64,000 bases of DNA, taken from assembly GCF_030413175.1 (NCBI RefSeq), contig NZ_CP129212.1, forward strand, positions 1,674,001 to 1,738,000. Reading direction: 5' to 3'. The DNA comes from Bradyrhizobium roseum (GTDB taxonomy: Bacteria > Pseudomonadota > Alphaproteobacteria > Rhizobiales > Xanthobacteraceae). Below the pieces are notes generated by a model, which saw only the letters and a list, made by a program, of their open reading frames with translations, was not told the DNA's origin and did not search any database. Positions 44,969 through 53,208 of the stretch are shown one piece after another. Within the stretch, counting starts at the first letter, position 1, and each line of letters begins with the position of its first letter. The position numbers and the translations under genes are program-made.

Positions 44969-45471
44969 GGCAGCCTCGGATTAAGCGAGCGGCATATAAC
45001 TTTGGTCGCGCCCGGCGCCAGGAGCGTTCAAGGTGTGGGCGACGAAATGAACGCGTGTTCATCTTCGCAATTGTCGCCGCTCGCCCGCCCCCGGAGGGTC
45101 ACAAAAGCTGCAATTGTGGTGCGTTCGGGCGTGCAAAACCCCGGATTTTTCCATTTGGGCGCCCGGGACTGCCGAGCCACGTTCGAATCGAGCCGCGCTA
45201 ACCCGTCCAGATTCCTTAAAAACTCCCTAACGTCGTGTTCAGTACTACGCCGGGGCAAATGTTGCGCGAGGGCTACATGAGGAGCGAAATGCCACCGTAT
45301 CACTACGAGGCTCAGGCCTCTAGCATGACTATTGCATTGCAATGCGAAGTCGCTCGCGTGTCCAATCTACCCTAGTGCAGATGGTGATTCGCGAACGGAA
45401 GCTGTAGCGCTCCGAAACTGGAACCCGATTGGAGCGTACGGCATTTACAGGTGACCATGGAGAGACGGATC
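44969..45471. other. 503-bp gap upstream of prkA: probable regulatory region
   Basis: No convincing gene. It must contain the prkA promoter. Features seen: a perfect 12-bp palindrome gcattgcaatgc at 45334-45345, and a 32-codon frame at 45277-45375 starting MRSEMPPYHYEAQ preceded by a weak gaggg site; without conservation data I do not call this a gene. An open frame on minus at 45028-45342 has poor composition. Confidence 0.4.
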
Positions 45472-47415
45472 ATGTACAACGATTCTCTGTTCAATGCTTT
45501 CGCCCGGTCTTTCGAAGCAAGAAGCCAGACCGACATGTCGATGGCGGAATATCTGGAGTCGTGTCGAAACGATCCGATGCGATATGCCAACGCCGCCGAA
45601 CGATTGCTTGCTGCGATCGGTGAACCCCAGATGATCGACACGGCCAAGGATCCCCGCCTTGGCCGTATTTTTTTGAACCGCACGATGCGGCTCTATCCCG
45701 CCTTCGCCGGCTTCTATGGAATGGAGGAGACGATCGAGCGGATCGTCGGCTTCTTCCGCCACGCCGCGCAAGGTCTCGAAGAGCGCAAGCAGATACTCTA
45801 TCTGCTCGGACCCGTCGGCGGCGGCAAGTCGTCGCTCGCTGAACGGCTCAAGGCGTTGATGGAAGTCCATCCCATCTACGTGCTTAAAGCCGGCGACGAA
45901 CTCAGCCCGGTGTTCGAAAGCCCGCTCAGCCTGTTCGATCCGGAATCGCTCGGCCCGATGCTCGAAGAGAAGTACGGCATTCCGCGCCGGCGCCTCAGCG
46001 GACTGATGAGCCCATGGTGCTACAAGCGCCTCGAAGCCTTCGGCGGCGACATCTCGCAATTCCGCGTCGCCAAGATCCAGCCGTCGCGGCTGCGTCAGAT
46101 CGCGATCGCCAAGACCGAGCCCGGCGACGAAAACAACCAGGACATCTCGTCGCTGGTCGGCAAGGTCGACATCCGCAAGCTGGAGACCTACGCGCAGAAC
46201 GATCCCGACGCCTACAGCTATTCGGGCGGCCTCAACCGCGCCAACCAGGGCATTCTCGAATTCGTCGAAATGTTCAAGGCGCCGATCAAGATGCTGCATC
46301 CACTGCTGACGGCGACGCAGGAAGGCAACTATATCGGGACCGAGAATATCGGCGCGATCCCGTATACCGGCGTCATCCTGGCCCATTCCAACGAGGCCGA
46401 ATGGCAGAGCTTCAAGACCAACAAGAACAACGAGGCTTTCATCGATCGTATCTGCGTCATCAAGGTGCCGTACTGCCTGCGCGTCACCGAGGAGCAGAAG
46501 ATCTACGAAAAATTGATCCAGGGCTCCGAACTGGCCACCGCGCCGTGCGCGCCGGCTACGCTCGAGACGATGGCGCGCTTCTCCGTGATGTCGCGCCTGC
46601 GCAAGCACGAAAATTCGACCGTGTTCGGCAAGATGCGGGTCTATGACGGCGACAGCCTGAAGGAATCCGACCCGAAGGCGCGCAGCGTCCAGGAATACAG
46701 GGATGCCGCGGGCGTCGACGAAGGCATGGACGGCGTCTCGACCCGCTTTGCCTTCAAGGTATTGGCGGCGACCTTCAACCACGACACCAACGAGGTCGGC
46801 GCCGACGCGGTCCATCTGATGTACACGCTGGAGCAGTCGATCCGGCGCGAGCAGCTTCCCGACGAAGTCGAGAAACGTTATCTCGAGTTCATCAAGGCCG
46901 AGCTTGCGCCGCGCTACGCCGAGTTCATCGGGCATGAGATCCAGAAGGCCTATCTCGAATCCTATTCGGATTATGGCCAGAACCTGTTCGATCGTTATGT
47001 CGACTATGCCGACGCCTGGATCGAGGATCAGGATTTCAAGGATCCCGACACCGGACAACTGCTCGATCGCGAACTGCTCAATCAGGAACTGACCAAGATC
47101 GAGAAGCCCGCGGGCATCGCCAATCCGAAGGACTTCCGCAACGAGGTCGTCAAGTTCTCGCTGCGCTCTCGGGCCCAGCACGGCGGCAAGAACCCGTCCT
47201 GGACCAGCTATGAGAAGATTCGCGAAGTGATCGAAAAGCGGATATTCTCCCAGGTCGAGGATCTGCTCCCCGTCATTTCCTTCGGTTCGAAGAAGGACGG
47301 CGAGACCGAAAAGAAGCACGGCGAGTTTGTCGCGCGCATGGTCGAACGTGGCTATACCGAGCGGCAAGTCCGTCGGCTGGTCGAGTGGTACATGCGCGTG
47401 AAACAGGCTGGCTGA
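45472..47415 (+). CDS. prkA: PrkA family serine protein kinase
   Basis: AAA+-like serine kinase of the PrkA/YeaG family, 647 residues (E. coli YeaG is 644). Walker A GPVGGGKS lies at residues 113-120; the C-terminal part carries the PrkA kinase-like domain. In E. coli YeaG acts in nitrogen-starvation and stress adaptation, with substrates poorly known. The ATG at 45472 is favoured over GTG 45451 and ATG 45457 because a ggagag ribosome site lies about 10 bases before it. It is the first gene of a conserved three-gene operon; the DUF444 gene follows after 13 bases. Confidence 0.95.
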   Translation: MYNDSLFNAFARSFEARSQTDMSMAEYLESCRNDPMRYANAAERLLAAIGEPQMIDTAKDPRLGRIFLNRTMRLYPAFAGFYGMEETIERIVGFFRHAAQGLEERKQILYLLGPVGGGKSSLAERLKALMEVHPIYVLKAGDELSPVFESPLSLFDPESLGPMLEEKYGIPRRRLSGLMSPWCYKRLEAFGGDISQFRVAKIQPSRLRQIAIAKTEPGDENNQDISSLVGKVDIRKLETYAQNDPDAYSYSGGLNRANQGILEFVEMFKAPIKMLHPLLTATQEGNYIGTENIGAIPYTGVILAHSNEAEWQSFKTNKNNEAFIDRICVIKVPYCLRVTEEQKIYEKLIQGSELATAPCAPATLETMARFSVMSRLRKHENSTVFGKMRVYDGDSLKESDPKARSVQEYRDAAGVDEGMDGVSTRFAFKVLAATFNHDTNEVGADAVHLMYTLEQSIRREQLPDEVEKRYLEFIKAELAPRYAEFIGHEIQKAYLESYSDYGQNLFDRYVDYADAWIEDQDFKDPDTGQLLDRELLNQELTKIEKPAGIANPKDFRNEVVKFSLRSRAQHGGKNPSWTSYEKIREVIEKRIFSQVEDLLPVISFGSKKDGETEKKHGEFVARMVERGYTERQVRRLVEWYMRVKQAG

Positions 47416-47428
47416 GGCGGATGAAAAC

Positions 47429-48706
47429 GTGGCTATTCACATCGTCGACCGCCGCCTGAACCCAGGCAGCAAGAGTCTGGAAAACCGCCAGCGCTTTTTG
47501 CGTCGTGCAAAGGCGCTGGTTCAGGGGGCGGTGAAGAAGTCGTCGCAGGAACGGGACATCAAGGATGTCCTCGAAGGCGGCGAGGTCAGCGTCCCGATCG
47601 ACGGCATGGACGAGCCGCGCTTTCGTCGTGAGGGCGGCACGCGCGATATGGTGCTGCCCGGAAACAAGAAGTTCGTGGAAGGCGATATCCTTCCGCGGCC
47701 GAATCCGAGCGGCGGCAAGGGCAGGGGCGCGGGTGAGGGTGACAGCGAAGACGCGTTCCGCTTCGTGCTCAGCCGCGAGGAGTTCGTCGACCTGTTCCTC
47801 GACGATCTGGAGCTTCCCGATCTCGCCAAGCGCAAGCTGGCTGAGGTCGAAAGCCAGGGCATCCGCCGGGCGGGTTACTCGACATCCGGCTCGCCCGCCA
47901 ACATCTCGATCAGCCGCACGGTAAGCCGCGCGCTCGCGCGACGTGTCGCGCTGCGGCGGCCGAGCCCGGAAACGCTGGCAGCGCTGGAGGCGGAGCTCGA
48001 AACGTGCAGCGAGGCACGGCGTGTCGAAGTGCTGGCCGAGATCGAAGCGCTGAAGGCGAAGATCAAGCGCATTCCCTTCATCGATCCGATCGATATCCGC
48101 TATCGCCGCTTCGAGACGGTGCCGAAGCCGGTGGCTCAGGCGGTGATGTTCTGCCTGATGGACGTTTCCGGCTCGATGACCGAGCACATGAAGGATCTCG
48201 CCAAGCGCTTCTACATGCTGCTCTACGTGTTCCTGAAGCGGCGCTATCGCCACGTCGAGATCGTCTTCATCCGGCATACCGACCGCGCTGAAGAGGTCGA
48301 TGAGCAGACATTCTTCCACGGCCCGGCGTCCGGCGGCACGCTGGTGTCGAGCGCGCTGCAGGCGATGCATGAGATCGTGCAGACGCGGTTCCGTCCGGCG
48401 GACTGGAACATCTATGCTGCGCAGGCTTCCGACGGCGACAATTCCTATTCGGATGGCGAGGTCACGGGCCGGTTGCTGACCGACAAGATCCTGCCGGCCT
48501 GCCAGTTCTTTGCCTATCTGGAAGTCGGTCAGGAGCATGGCTTGAGCTACGAGATGCCCAATTCGGCGCTGTGGACCCTCTACGAGGGCCTGCGTGCCAA
48601 CGGCGCGCCGCTATCGATGCGGAAGGTCAACGAACGCAGCGAGATCTTTCCGGTATTTCACGATCTCTTCCAGCGGCGCGGCCCGCAGGAAAGGGCCGCA
48701 CCATGA
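47429..48706 (+). CDS. YeaH/YhbH family protein (DUF444)
   Basis: A 425-residue cytoplasmic protein matching DUF444 throughout. It starts MAIHIVDRRLNPGSKSLENRQRFLRRAK from a GTG at 47429, has a charged low-complexity linker (PNPSGGKGRGAGEG), a coiled segment, and a C-terminal von Willebrand A-type domain with a MIDAS-like DVSGSM starting at residue 245. VWA proteins of this type typically work with AAA+ partners, here presumably PrkA. Its stop overlaps the spoVR start by 4 bases. Confidence 0.93.
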   Translation: MAIHIVDRRLNPGSKSLENRQRFLRRAKALVQGAVKKSSQERDIKDVLEGGEVSVPIDGMDEPRFRREGGTRDMVLPGNKKFVEGDILPRPNPSGGKGRGAGEGDSEDAFRFVLSREEFVDLFLDDLELPDLAKRKLAEVESQGIRRAGYSTSGSPANISISRTVSRALARRVALRRPSPETLAALEAELETCSEARRVEVLAEIEALKAKIKRIPFIDPIDIRYRRFETVPKPVAQAVMFCLMDVSGSMTEHMKDLAKRFYMLLYVFLKRRYRHVEIVFIRHTDRAEEVDEQTFFHGPASGGTLVSSALQAMHEIVQTRFRPADWNIYAAQASDGDNSYSDGEVTGRLLTDKILPACQFFAYLEVGQEHGLSYEMPNSALWTLYEGLRANGAPLSMRKVNERSEIFPVFHDLFQRRGPQERAAP

Positions 48707-50247
48707 GCGCGCCGAACCAGTTGCTGTTTCAGGGCGCCGATTGGGATTTCCATACGCTGCAGCGGATCTGCGATACCTGCGAGCAGGTGGCACGGGACGA
48801 ATTGGGGCTTGACGTCTATCCCAACCAGATCGAGGTCATTACCGCCGAGCAGATGCTGGATGCCTATTCGTCGGTCGGCATGCCCTTGTTCTACAAGCAC
48901 TGGTCATTCGGTAAGCACTTTGCCTTCCAGGAGGCATCTTACCGCAAGGGGCTGATGGGGTTGGCCTACGAGATCGTCATCAACTCCTCGCCGTGCATTT
49001 CCTACCTGATGGAAGAGAACACGGCGACGATGCAGACGCTCGTCATCGCGCATGCCGCCTTCGGCCACAATCACTTCTTCAAGAACAATTATCTGTTCAA
49101 GCAGTGGACCGACGCCGACGGCATTCTCGACTACCTCGAGTTCGCCAAGCGCTACGTGACCCATTGCGAGGAGCGCCATGGCCGGCTGGCGGTCGAGCAC
49201 ACGCTCGATGCCGCGCATGCGCTGATGTCGCATGGCATCGATCGCTATCCCGGCAAGAAGAGTCTCGATCTTCGCGCCGAGGAGAAGCGGGCGGGCCGCC
49301 GCCGTGCCCACGAAGAGAGCGCCTTCAACGACCTGTGGCGCACCGTTCCGGGCACCAAAGTCAAGACCGGTGCGATCCTGGACGTCGAACGACGCCGCCA
49401 GTTGCTCGGCCTGCCGCAGGAAAACCTGCTGTATTTCCTCGAGAAGACGGCGCCGCGCCTGCGCCCCTGGCAACGCGAGATCCTGCGGATCGTGCGGCAC
49501 ATCGCGCAGTACTTCTATCCGCAGAGCCAGACCAAGGTAATGAATGAGGGCACAGCGACTTACGTGCACTATCGCATCATGAGCCGGTTGCACCAGCAGG
49601 GCCGGCTGACCGACGGCAATTTCCTCGAATTCCTGCAGTCGCACACCAACGTCGTGTTCCAGCCCGAATTCGACGACCCGCGCTATTCCGGGTTCAACCC
49701 GTACGCGCTGGGATTTGCGATGATGCAGGACATCGAGCGCATCGTCACCAATCCGGAAGACGAGGATCGCGAGTGGTTCCCTGACATCGCCGGCAAAGGC
49801 GATGCGATGGCCGTGCTGCGGGACGTCTGGGCCAATTATCGCGATGAGAGCTTCATCAGCCAGTTCATGAGTCCGCATCTGATGCGGAAGTTCCGTCTGT
49901 TCCATTTGCACGACGATCCGGCGGATCGCTCCGGCATTCTGGTCGACGCCATTCACAATGAGCGCGGCTATCGGCGGCTGCGGCGCGAACTGTCGCGGCA
50001 ATACGACGTCGGCTTCATCGATCCCAATATCGAGGTCGTCGATGTCGATCTTGCCGGCGATCGTCGCCTGATGCTGCGGCATACCGTGGTGAAGGGCGCC
50101 CAACTCACCGAAGCCGACACCAAGCGTGTGCTGCAACACCTCGCCGATCTCTGGAGTTACGACGTGTCGCTGTCAGAGGTGGACACATCAGGTACGGTGC
50201 TGAAGGAGTATGTCGCCCACCCGCGGAGCCTTGCCGCGGCGGCGTAG
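48703..50247 (+). CDS. spoVR: SpoVR family protein
   Basis: A 514-residue protein of the SpoVR/YcgB family (E. coli YcgB is 510), starting MSAPNQLLFQGADWDFHTLQ. Visible blocks are HWSFGKHFAFQE, GLAYEIVINSSPCISYLMEENT, AHAAFGHNHFFKNNYLF and NEGTATYVHYRIM, with conserved His/Glu residues that could bind metal, though none is proven. In Bacillus it is tied to spore cortex formation; here, in a non-sporulating organism, it is part of the stress operon with prkA and DUF444. The ATGA overlap with the upstream gene indicates co-translation. Some larger frames start at 48571 but include the DUF444 tail. Confidence 0.94.
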   Translation: MSAPNQLLFQGADWDFHTLQRICDTCEQVARDELGLDVYPNQIEVITAEQMLDAYSSVGMPLFYKHWSFGKHFAFQEASYRKGLMGLAYEIVINSSPCISYLMEENTATMQTLVIAHAAFGHNHFFKNNYLFKQWTDADGILDYLEFAKRYVTHCEERHGRLAVEHTLDAAHALMSHGIDRYPGKKSLDLRAEEKRAGRRRAHEESAFNDLWRTVPGTKVKTGAILDVERRRQLLGLPQENLLYFLEKTAPRLRPWQREILRIVRHIAQYFYPQSQTKVMNEGTATYVHYRIMSRLHQQGRLTDGNFLEFLQSHTNVVFQPEFDDPRYSGFNPYALGFAMMQDIERIVTNPEDEDREWFPDIAGKGDAMAVLRDVWANYRDESFISQFMSPHLMRKFRLFHLHDDPADRSGILVDAIHNERGYRRLRRELSRQYDVGFIDPNIEVVDVDLAGDRRLMLRHTVVKGAQLTEADTKRVLQHLADLWSYDVSLSEVDTSGTVLKEYVAHPRSLAAAA

Positions 50248-50256
50248 CATTTGCCT

Positions 50257-50291
50257 GTAGCCCGGATGTCGCTTTCGCTCATCCGGGCTAC
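50257..50291. terminator. 12-bp perfect hairpin between convergent spoVR and korB
   Basis: gtagcccggatg (50257-50268) and catccgggctac (50280-50291) are exact inverted repeats with an 11-base loop (tcgctttcgct). It lies 10 bases after the spoVR stop and 11 bases from the korB stop, ideal for a bidirectional terminator. The same stem type is a common repeat in Bradyrhizobium intergenic DNA. No T-run follows on the plus strand. Confidence 0.75.
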
Positions 50292-50302
50292 GAAATTTGG
50301 GA

Positions 50303-51358
50303 CTACCGCAAGCTGGCGTTGATCTTTTCCAGTGCCGCCGTGCCGGGACAAAGATCCTTGGCTTCCAGCGTGTTGAGCGGCGTCTCGACGGTGTCGAGAT
50401 GGGTGTGCAGGTCGTCCGAATCCGGATCGACATAGAGCAAGCCGGTGACCACCTGGCCCTTGGCGGCGTGCTTCTGCAGGAAGGTCATCGCCGCCAGCCG
50501 GTCGTTGGCGTCATAGTCGGCGTCGATCTTGCGCAGCGCCAGCCGCGTGCCGTCATGCTGCTCGACCACCTGCACCGTGCCCGGCGCGTAATCGACCGTG
50601 ATCGGGTCGCGGCCGGTGATCACGTCGAGGCGGTTCACGGCGTCGTTATGTTCGCGGACATAGTCGAAGCTCTTGGTCGAGCCGGCGTGGTTATTGAAGG
50701 CGATGCAGGGGCTGATGACGTCGATAAAGGATGCGCCCTTGTGCCGGATTGCGGCTGCGATCAGCGGCACCAGCTGGCTCTTGTCGCCGGAGAAACTGCG
50801 CGCCACAAAACTGGCGCCGAGCTGCAGCGCGATCGCCACCAGGTCGATGGCGTTGTCGGTGTTCATCACGCCCTTCTTGGACTTCGAGCCGCGGTCGGCG
50901 GTGGCCGAAAACTGCCCCTTGGTCAGGCCGTAAACGCCATTGTTCTCGACGATGTAGGTCATGTTGACGGCGCGGCGGATCGAATGCGCGAACTGGCCGA
51001 AGCCGATCGAGGCCGAGTCGCCGTCGCCGGAAACACCGAGATAGATCAGGTCGCGGTTGGCAAGATTGGCGCCGGTCAGCACCGACGGCATGCGGCCGTG
51101 CACCGAGTTGAAGCCGTGGGAGTTGCCGAGAAAATAATCCGGCGTCTTCGAGGAGCAGCCGATACCTGAAATTTTGGCGACGCGATGCGGCTCGATCGAG
51201 AGCTCGTAGCACGCCTCGATGATCGAGGCTGTGATCGAGTCGTGGCCGCAACCGGCGCACAGCGTCGAGATCTTTCCCTCGTAATCACGGTGGGTGTAGC
51301 CGAGATCGTTCTTCTTCAGGCCGGGATGATGGAATTTCGGCTTTGCAATGTAGGTCAT
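50303..51358 (-). CDS. korB: 2-oxoacid:ferredoxin oxidoreductase beta subunit
   Basis: Thiamine-diphosphate-binding subunit of a 2-oxoglutarate (or related 2-oxoacid) ferredoxin oxidoreductase, which decarboxylates the oxoacid to the acyl-CoA and reduces ferredoxin. The 351-residue protein has CAGCGHDSITASIIEACYEL, GIGCSSKTPDYF, the TPP motif VSGDGDSASIGFGQFAHSIRR followed by NMTYIVENNGVYGLTKGQ. Full length. It overlaps the alpha-subunit gene by 4 bases. The acceptor may be the accessory subunit encoded upstream in the operon rather than free ferredoxin. Confidence 0.92.
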   Translation of the reverse strand: MTYIAKPKFHHPGLKKNDLGYTHRDYEGKISTLCAGCGHDSITASIIEACYELSIEPHRVAKISGIGCSSKTPDYFLGNSHGFNSVHGRMPSVLTGANLANRDLIYLGVSGDGDSASIGFGQFAHSIRRAVNMTYIVENNGVYGLTKGQFSATADRGSKSKKGVMNTDNAIDLVAIALQLGASFVARSFSGDKSQLVPLIAAAIRHKGASFIDVISPCIAFNNHAGSTKSFDYVREHNDAVNRLDVITGRDPITVDYAPGTVQVVEQHDGTRLALRKIDADYDANDRLAAMTFLQKHAAKGQVVTGLLYVDPDSDDLHTHLDTVETPLNTLEAKDLCPGTAALEKINASLR

Positions 51359-53208
51359 GATACGGCCTTGCGGAGAGGGGTCACTTTCAGACGGTCCTGA
51401 TGATCTCCGATCGCCTTGGCGATGAAGCGGGCGGTGATCGGCGTGCCGTCATAGTGCAGGATCGGCACCAGCCGCACCGGGTCGATGCCGTTTTCGTTGA
51501 CGATCAACTGGCGCAACTGGCCGTCGCGGTTTTGCTCGACCACGTAAACGAAATCATGGTCGGCGATGAAGCTCGCCACGCTGGAGTGGAACGGGAAGGC
51601 GCGGACGCGCATGCGGTCGAGCAGATGCCCGCGCGCTTCCAGAAGTCCGATTGCCTCGTCCATCGCCGGCGAAGTCGAGCCGAAATAGATCACGCCGTAT
51701 TTGGTCGGCTTGGCGGCGTTGGCCTGCAACGGCCGCGGCACCATGTCCTGCGCGGTCTCGAACTTGCGGACCAGCCGTTGCATGTTGTCGGCGTAAACGG
51801 CGCCTTCTTCCGAATAACGCGCGTAGCGGTCGCGCGAGGTACCGCGGGTGAAGAACGAACCCTTGGTCGGATGCGTGCCGGGATAGGTGCGATAGGGGAT
51901 GCCGTCGCCGTCGACGTCGAGATAGCGGCCGAAATCACGGCCGGGCTCGTCGAGCATTTCCGCGGTCATCACCTTGCCGCGGTCGTACTGCTGGTTTTCG
52001 TCCCACTTCAGCGGGCGGCACAGCCGGTGGTTCATGCCGATGTCGAGGTCGAGCATCAGGAAGATCATGGTCTGCAGCCGTTCGGCCAGATCGAACGAAT
52101 GGCCGGCGAACTCGAACGCCTCGGCCGGATCTTCCGGGAACAGCAGCACATGCTTGGTGTCGCCGTGCGAAGCGTAGGCGCAGGCGATGATGTCGCATTG
52201 CTGGGTGCGCGTCGGCATGCCGGTCGAGGGGCCGGCACGCTGGATGTTCATGATCACGCCGGGAATTTCCGCGAAATAGCTCAGGCCGATGAATTCGGTC
52301 ATCAGCGAGATGCCGGGGCCGGAGGTCGCGGTGAAGGCCCGCGCGCCGTTCCAGGACGCGCCGATCACGATCCCGATCGAGGCGAGTTCGTCCTCGCCCT
52401 GCACGATCGCGTATTTTGCCTTGCCGGTCTTGGGGTCGTGCCGCAACTTCTTGCAGTGGCTGGTGAAGGCTTCCGCCACCGACGACGAAGGCGTGATCGG
52501 ATACCAGGCACAGACGGTGGCGCCGCCATAGACCGCGCCGAGCGCGGCCGCGCTGTTGCCTTCCATGAAGATGCGGTCGCCGACCTTGTCGGCCTTCTTC
52601 ACCCGGAGCCCGATCGGGCATTTCAGATTCTGCAGCGCAAAGTCGCGGCCGAGATGCAGCGCGTGGACATTGGACGAGAGCAGCTTTTCCTTGCCCTTGT
52701 ACTGTTCGCCGATCAGCTGCTCGACCAGCTTGACGTCCATGTCGAGCAGGGCGCAGAGCGCGCCGAGATAGATGATGTTCTTGAACAGCTGGCGCTGGCG
52801 CGGATCGGTATAGGTCGAGTTGGTGATCGCGGTCAGCGGCACACCGATCACGGTGATGTCGCTGCGGAATTTCGACGTCGGCATCGGCTTGGTCGAATCG
52901 TAGAACAGATAACCGCCCGGCTCGATCGAGGCGACGTCCTTGTCCCAGGTCTGCGGGTTCATCGCCACCATCATGTCGACGCCGCCGCCCCGTGCGCCGA
53001 GATGGCCGGCCTCGGTGACCCGCACCTCGTACCAGGTCGGCAGGCCCTGGATGTTGGAGGGGAAGATGTTGCGCGGCGAAACCGGCACGCCGTGGCGCAG
53101 GATCGAGCGCGCGAACATTTCGTTGGCGCTGGCCGAACCGGAGCCGTTGACGTTGGCGAAGCGGACGACGAAGTCGTTTACGCTGCTGATCGGGCTTTGG
53201 TCTGGCAT
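51355..53208 (-). CDS. korA: 2-oxoacid:ferredoxin oxidoreductase alpha (gamma-alpha fused) subunit
   Basis: A 617-residue subunit with the fused gamma domain first (FVVRFANVNGSGSASANEMFARSILRHG) and the pyrimidine-binding alpha domain after about residue 200 (GNSAAALGAVYGGATVCAWYPITPSSSVAEAFTSHC, AIVQGEDELASIGIVIGASWNGARAFTATSGPGISLM). This fusion is the KorA layout of rhizobial and Thauera/Azoarcus-type enzymes. The start at 53208 (MPDQSPISSVNDF) is used; the frame upstream belongs to the preceding gene on another frame. It overlaps that gene by 31 bases and korB by 4. Confidence 0.92.
   Translation of the reverse strand: MPDQSPISSVNDFVVRFANVNGSGSASANEMFARSILRHGVPVSPRNIFPSNIQGLPTWYEVRVTEAGHLGARGGGVDMMVAMNPQTWDKDVASIEPGGYLFYDSTKPMPTSKFRSDITVIGVPLTAITNSTYTDPRQRQLFKNIIYLGALCALLDMDVKLVEQLIGEQYKGKEKLLSSNVHALHLGRDFALQNLKCPIGLRVKKADKVGDRIFMEGNSAAALGAVYGGATVCAWYPITPSSSVAEAFTSHCKKLRHDPKTGKAKYAIVQGEDELASIGIVIGASWNGARAFTATSGPGISLMTEFIGLSYFAEIPGVIMNIQRAGPSTGMPTRTQQCDIIACAYASHGDTKHVLLFPEDPAEAFEFAGHSFDLAERLQTMIFLMLDLDIGMNHRLCRPLKWDENQQYDRGKVMTAEMLDEPGRDFGRYLDVDGDGIPYRTYPGTHPTKGSFFTRGTSRDRYARYSEEGAVYADNMQRLVRKFETAQDMVPRPLQANAAKPTKYGVIYFGSTSPAMDEAIGLLEARGHLLDRMRVRAFPFHSSVASFIADHDFVYVVEQNRDGQLRQLIVNENGIDPVRLVPILHYDGTPITARFIAKAIGDHQDRLKVTPLRKAVS

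Noticed and set aside
45277..45375. 32-codon frame upstream of prkA
   Set aside because: Has a weak ribosome site but no recognisable sequence; kept only as a note on the gap.
45445..47367. 640-codon minus-strand frame opposite prkA
   Set aside because: Sense strand encodes full-length PrkA with Walker motif; the antisense frame has no domain.
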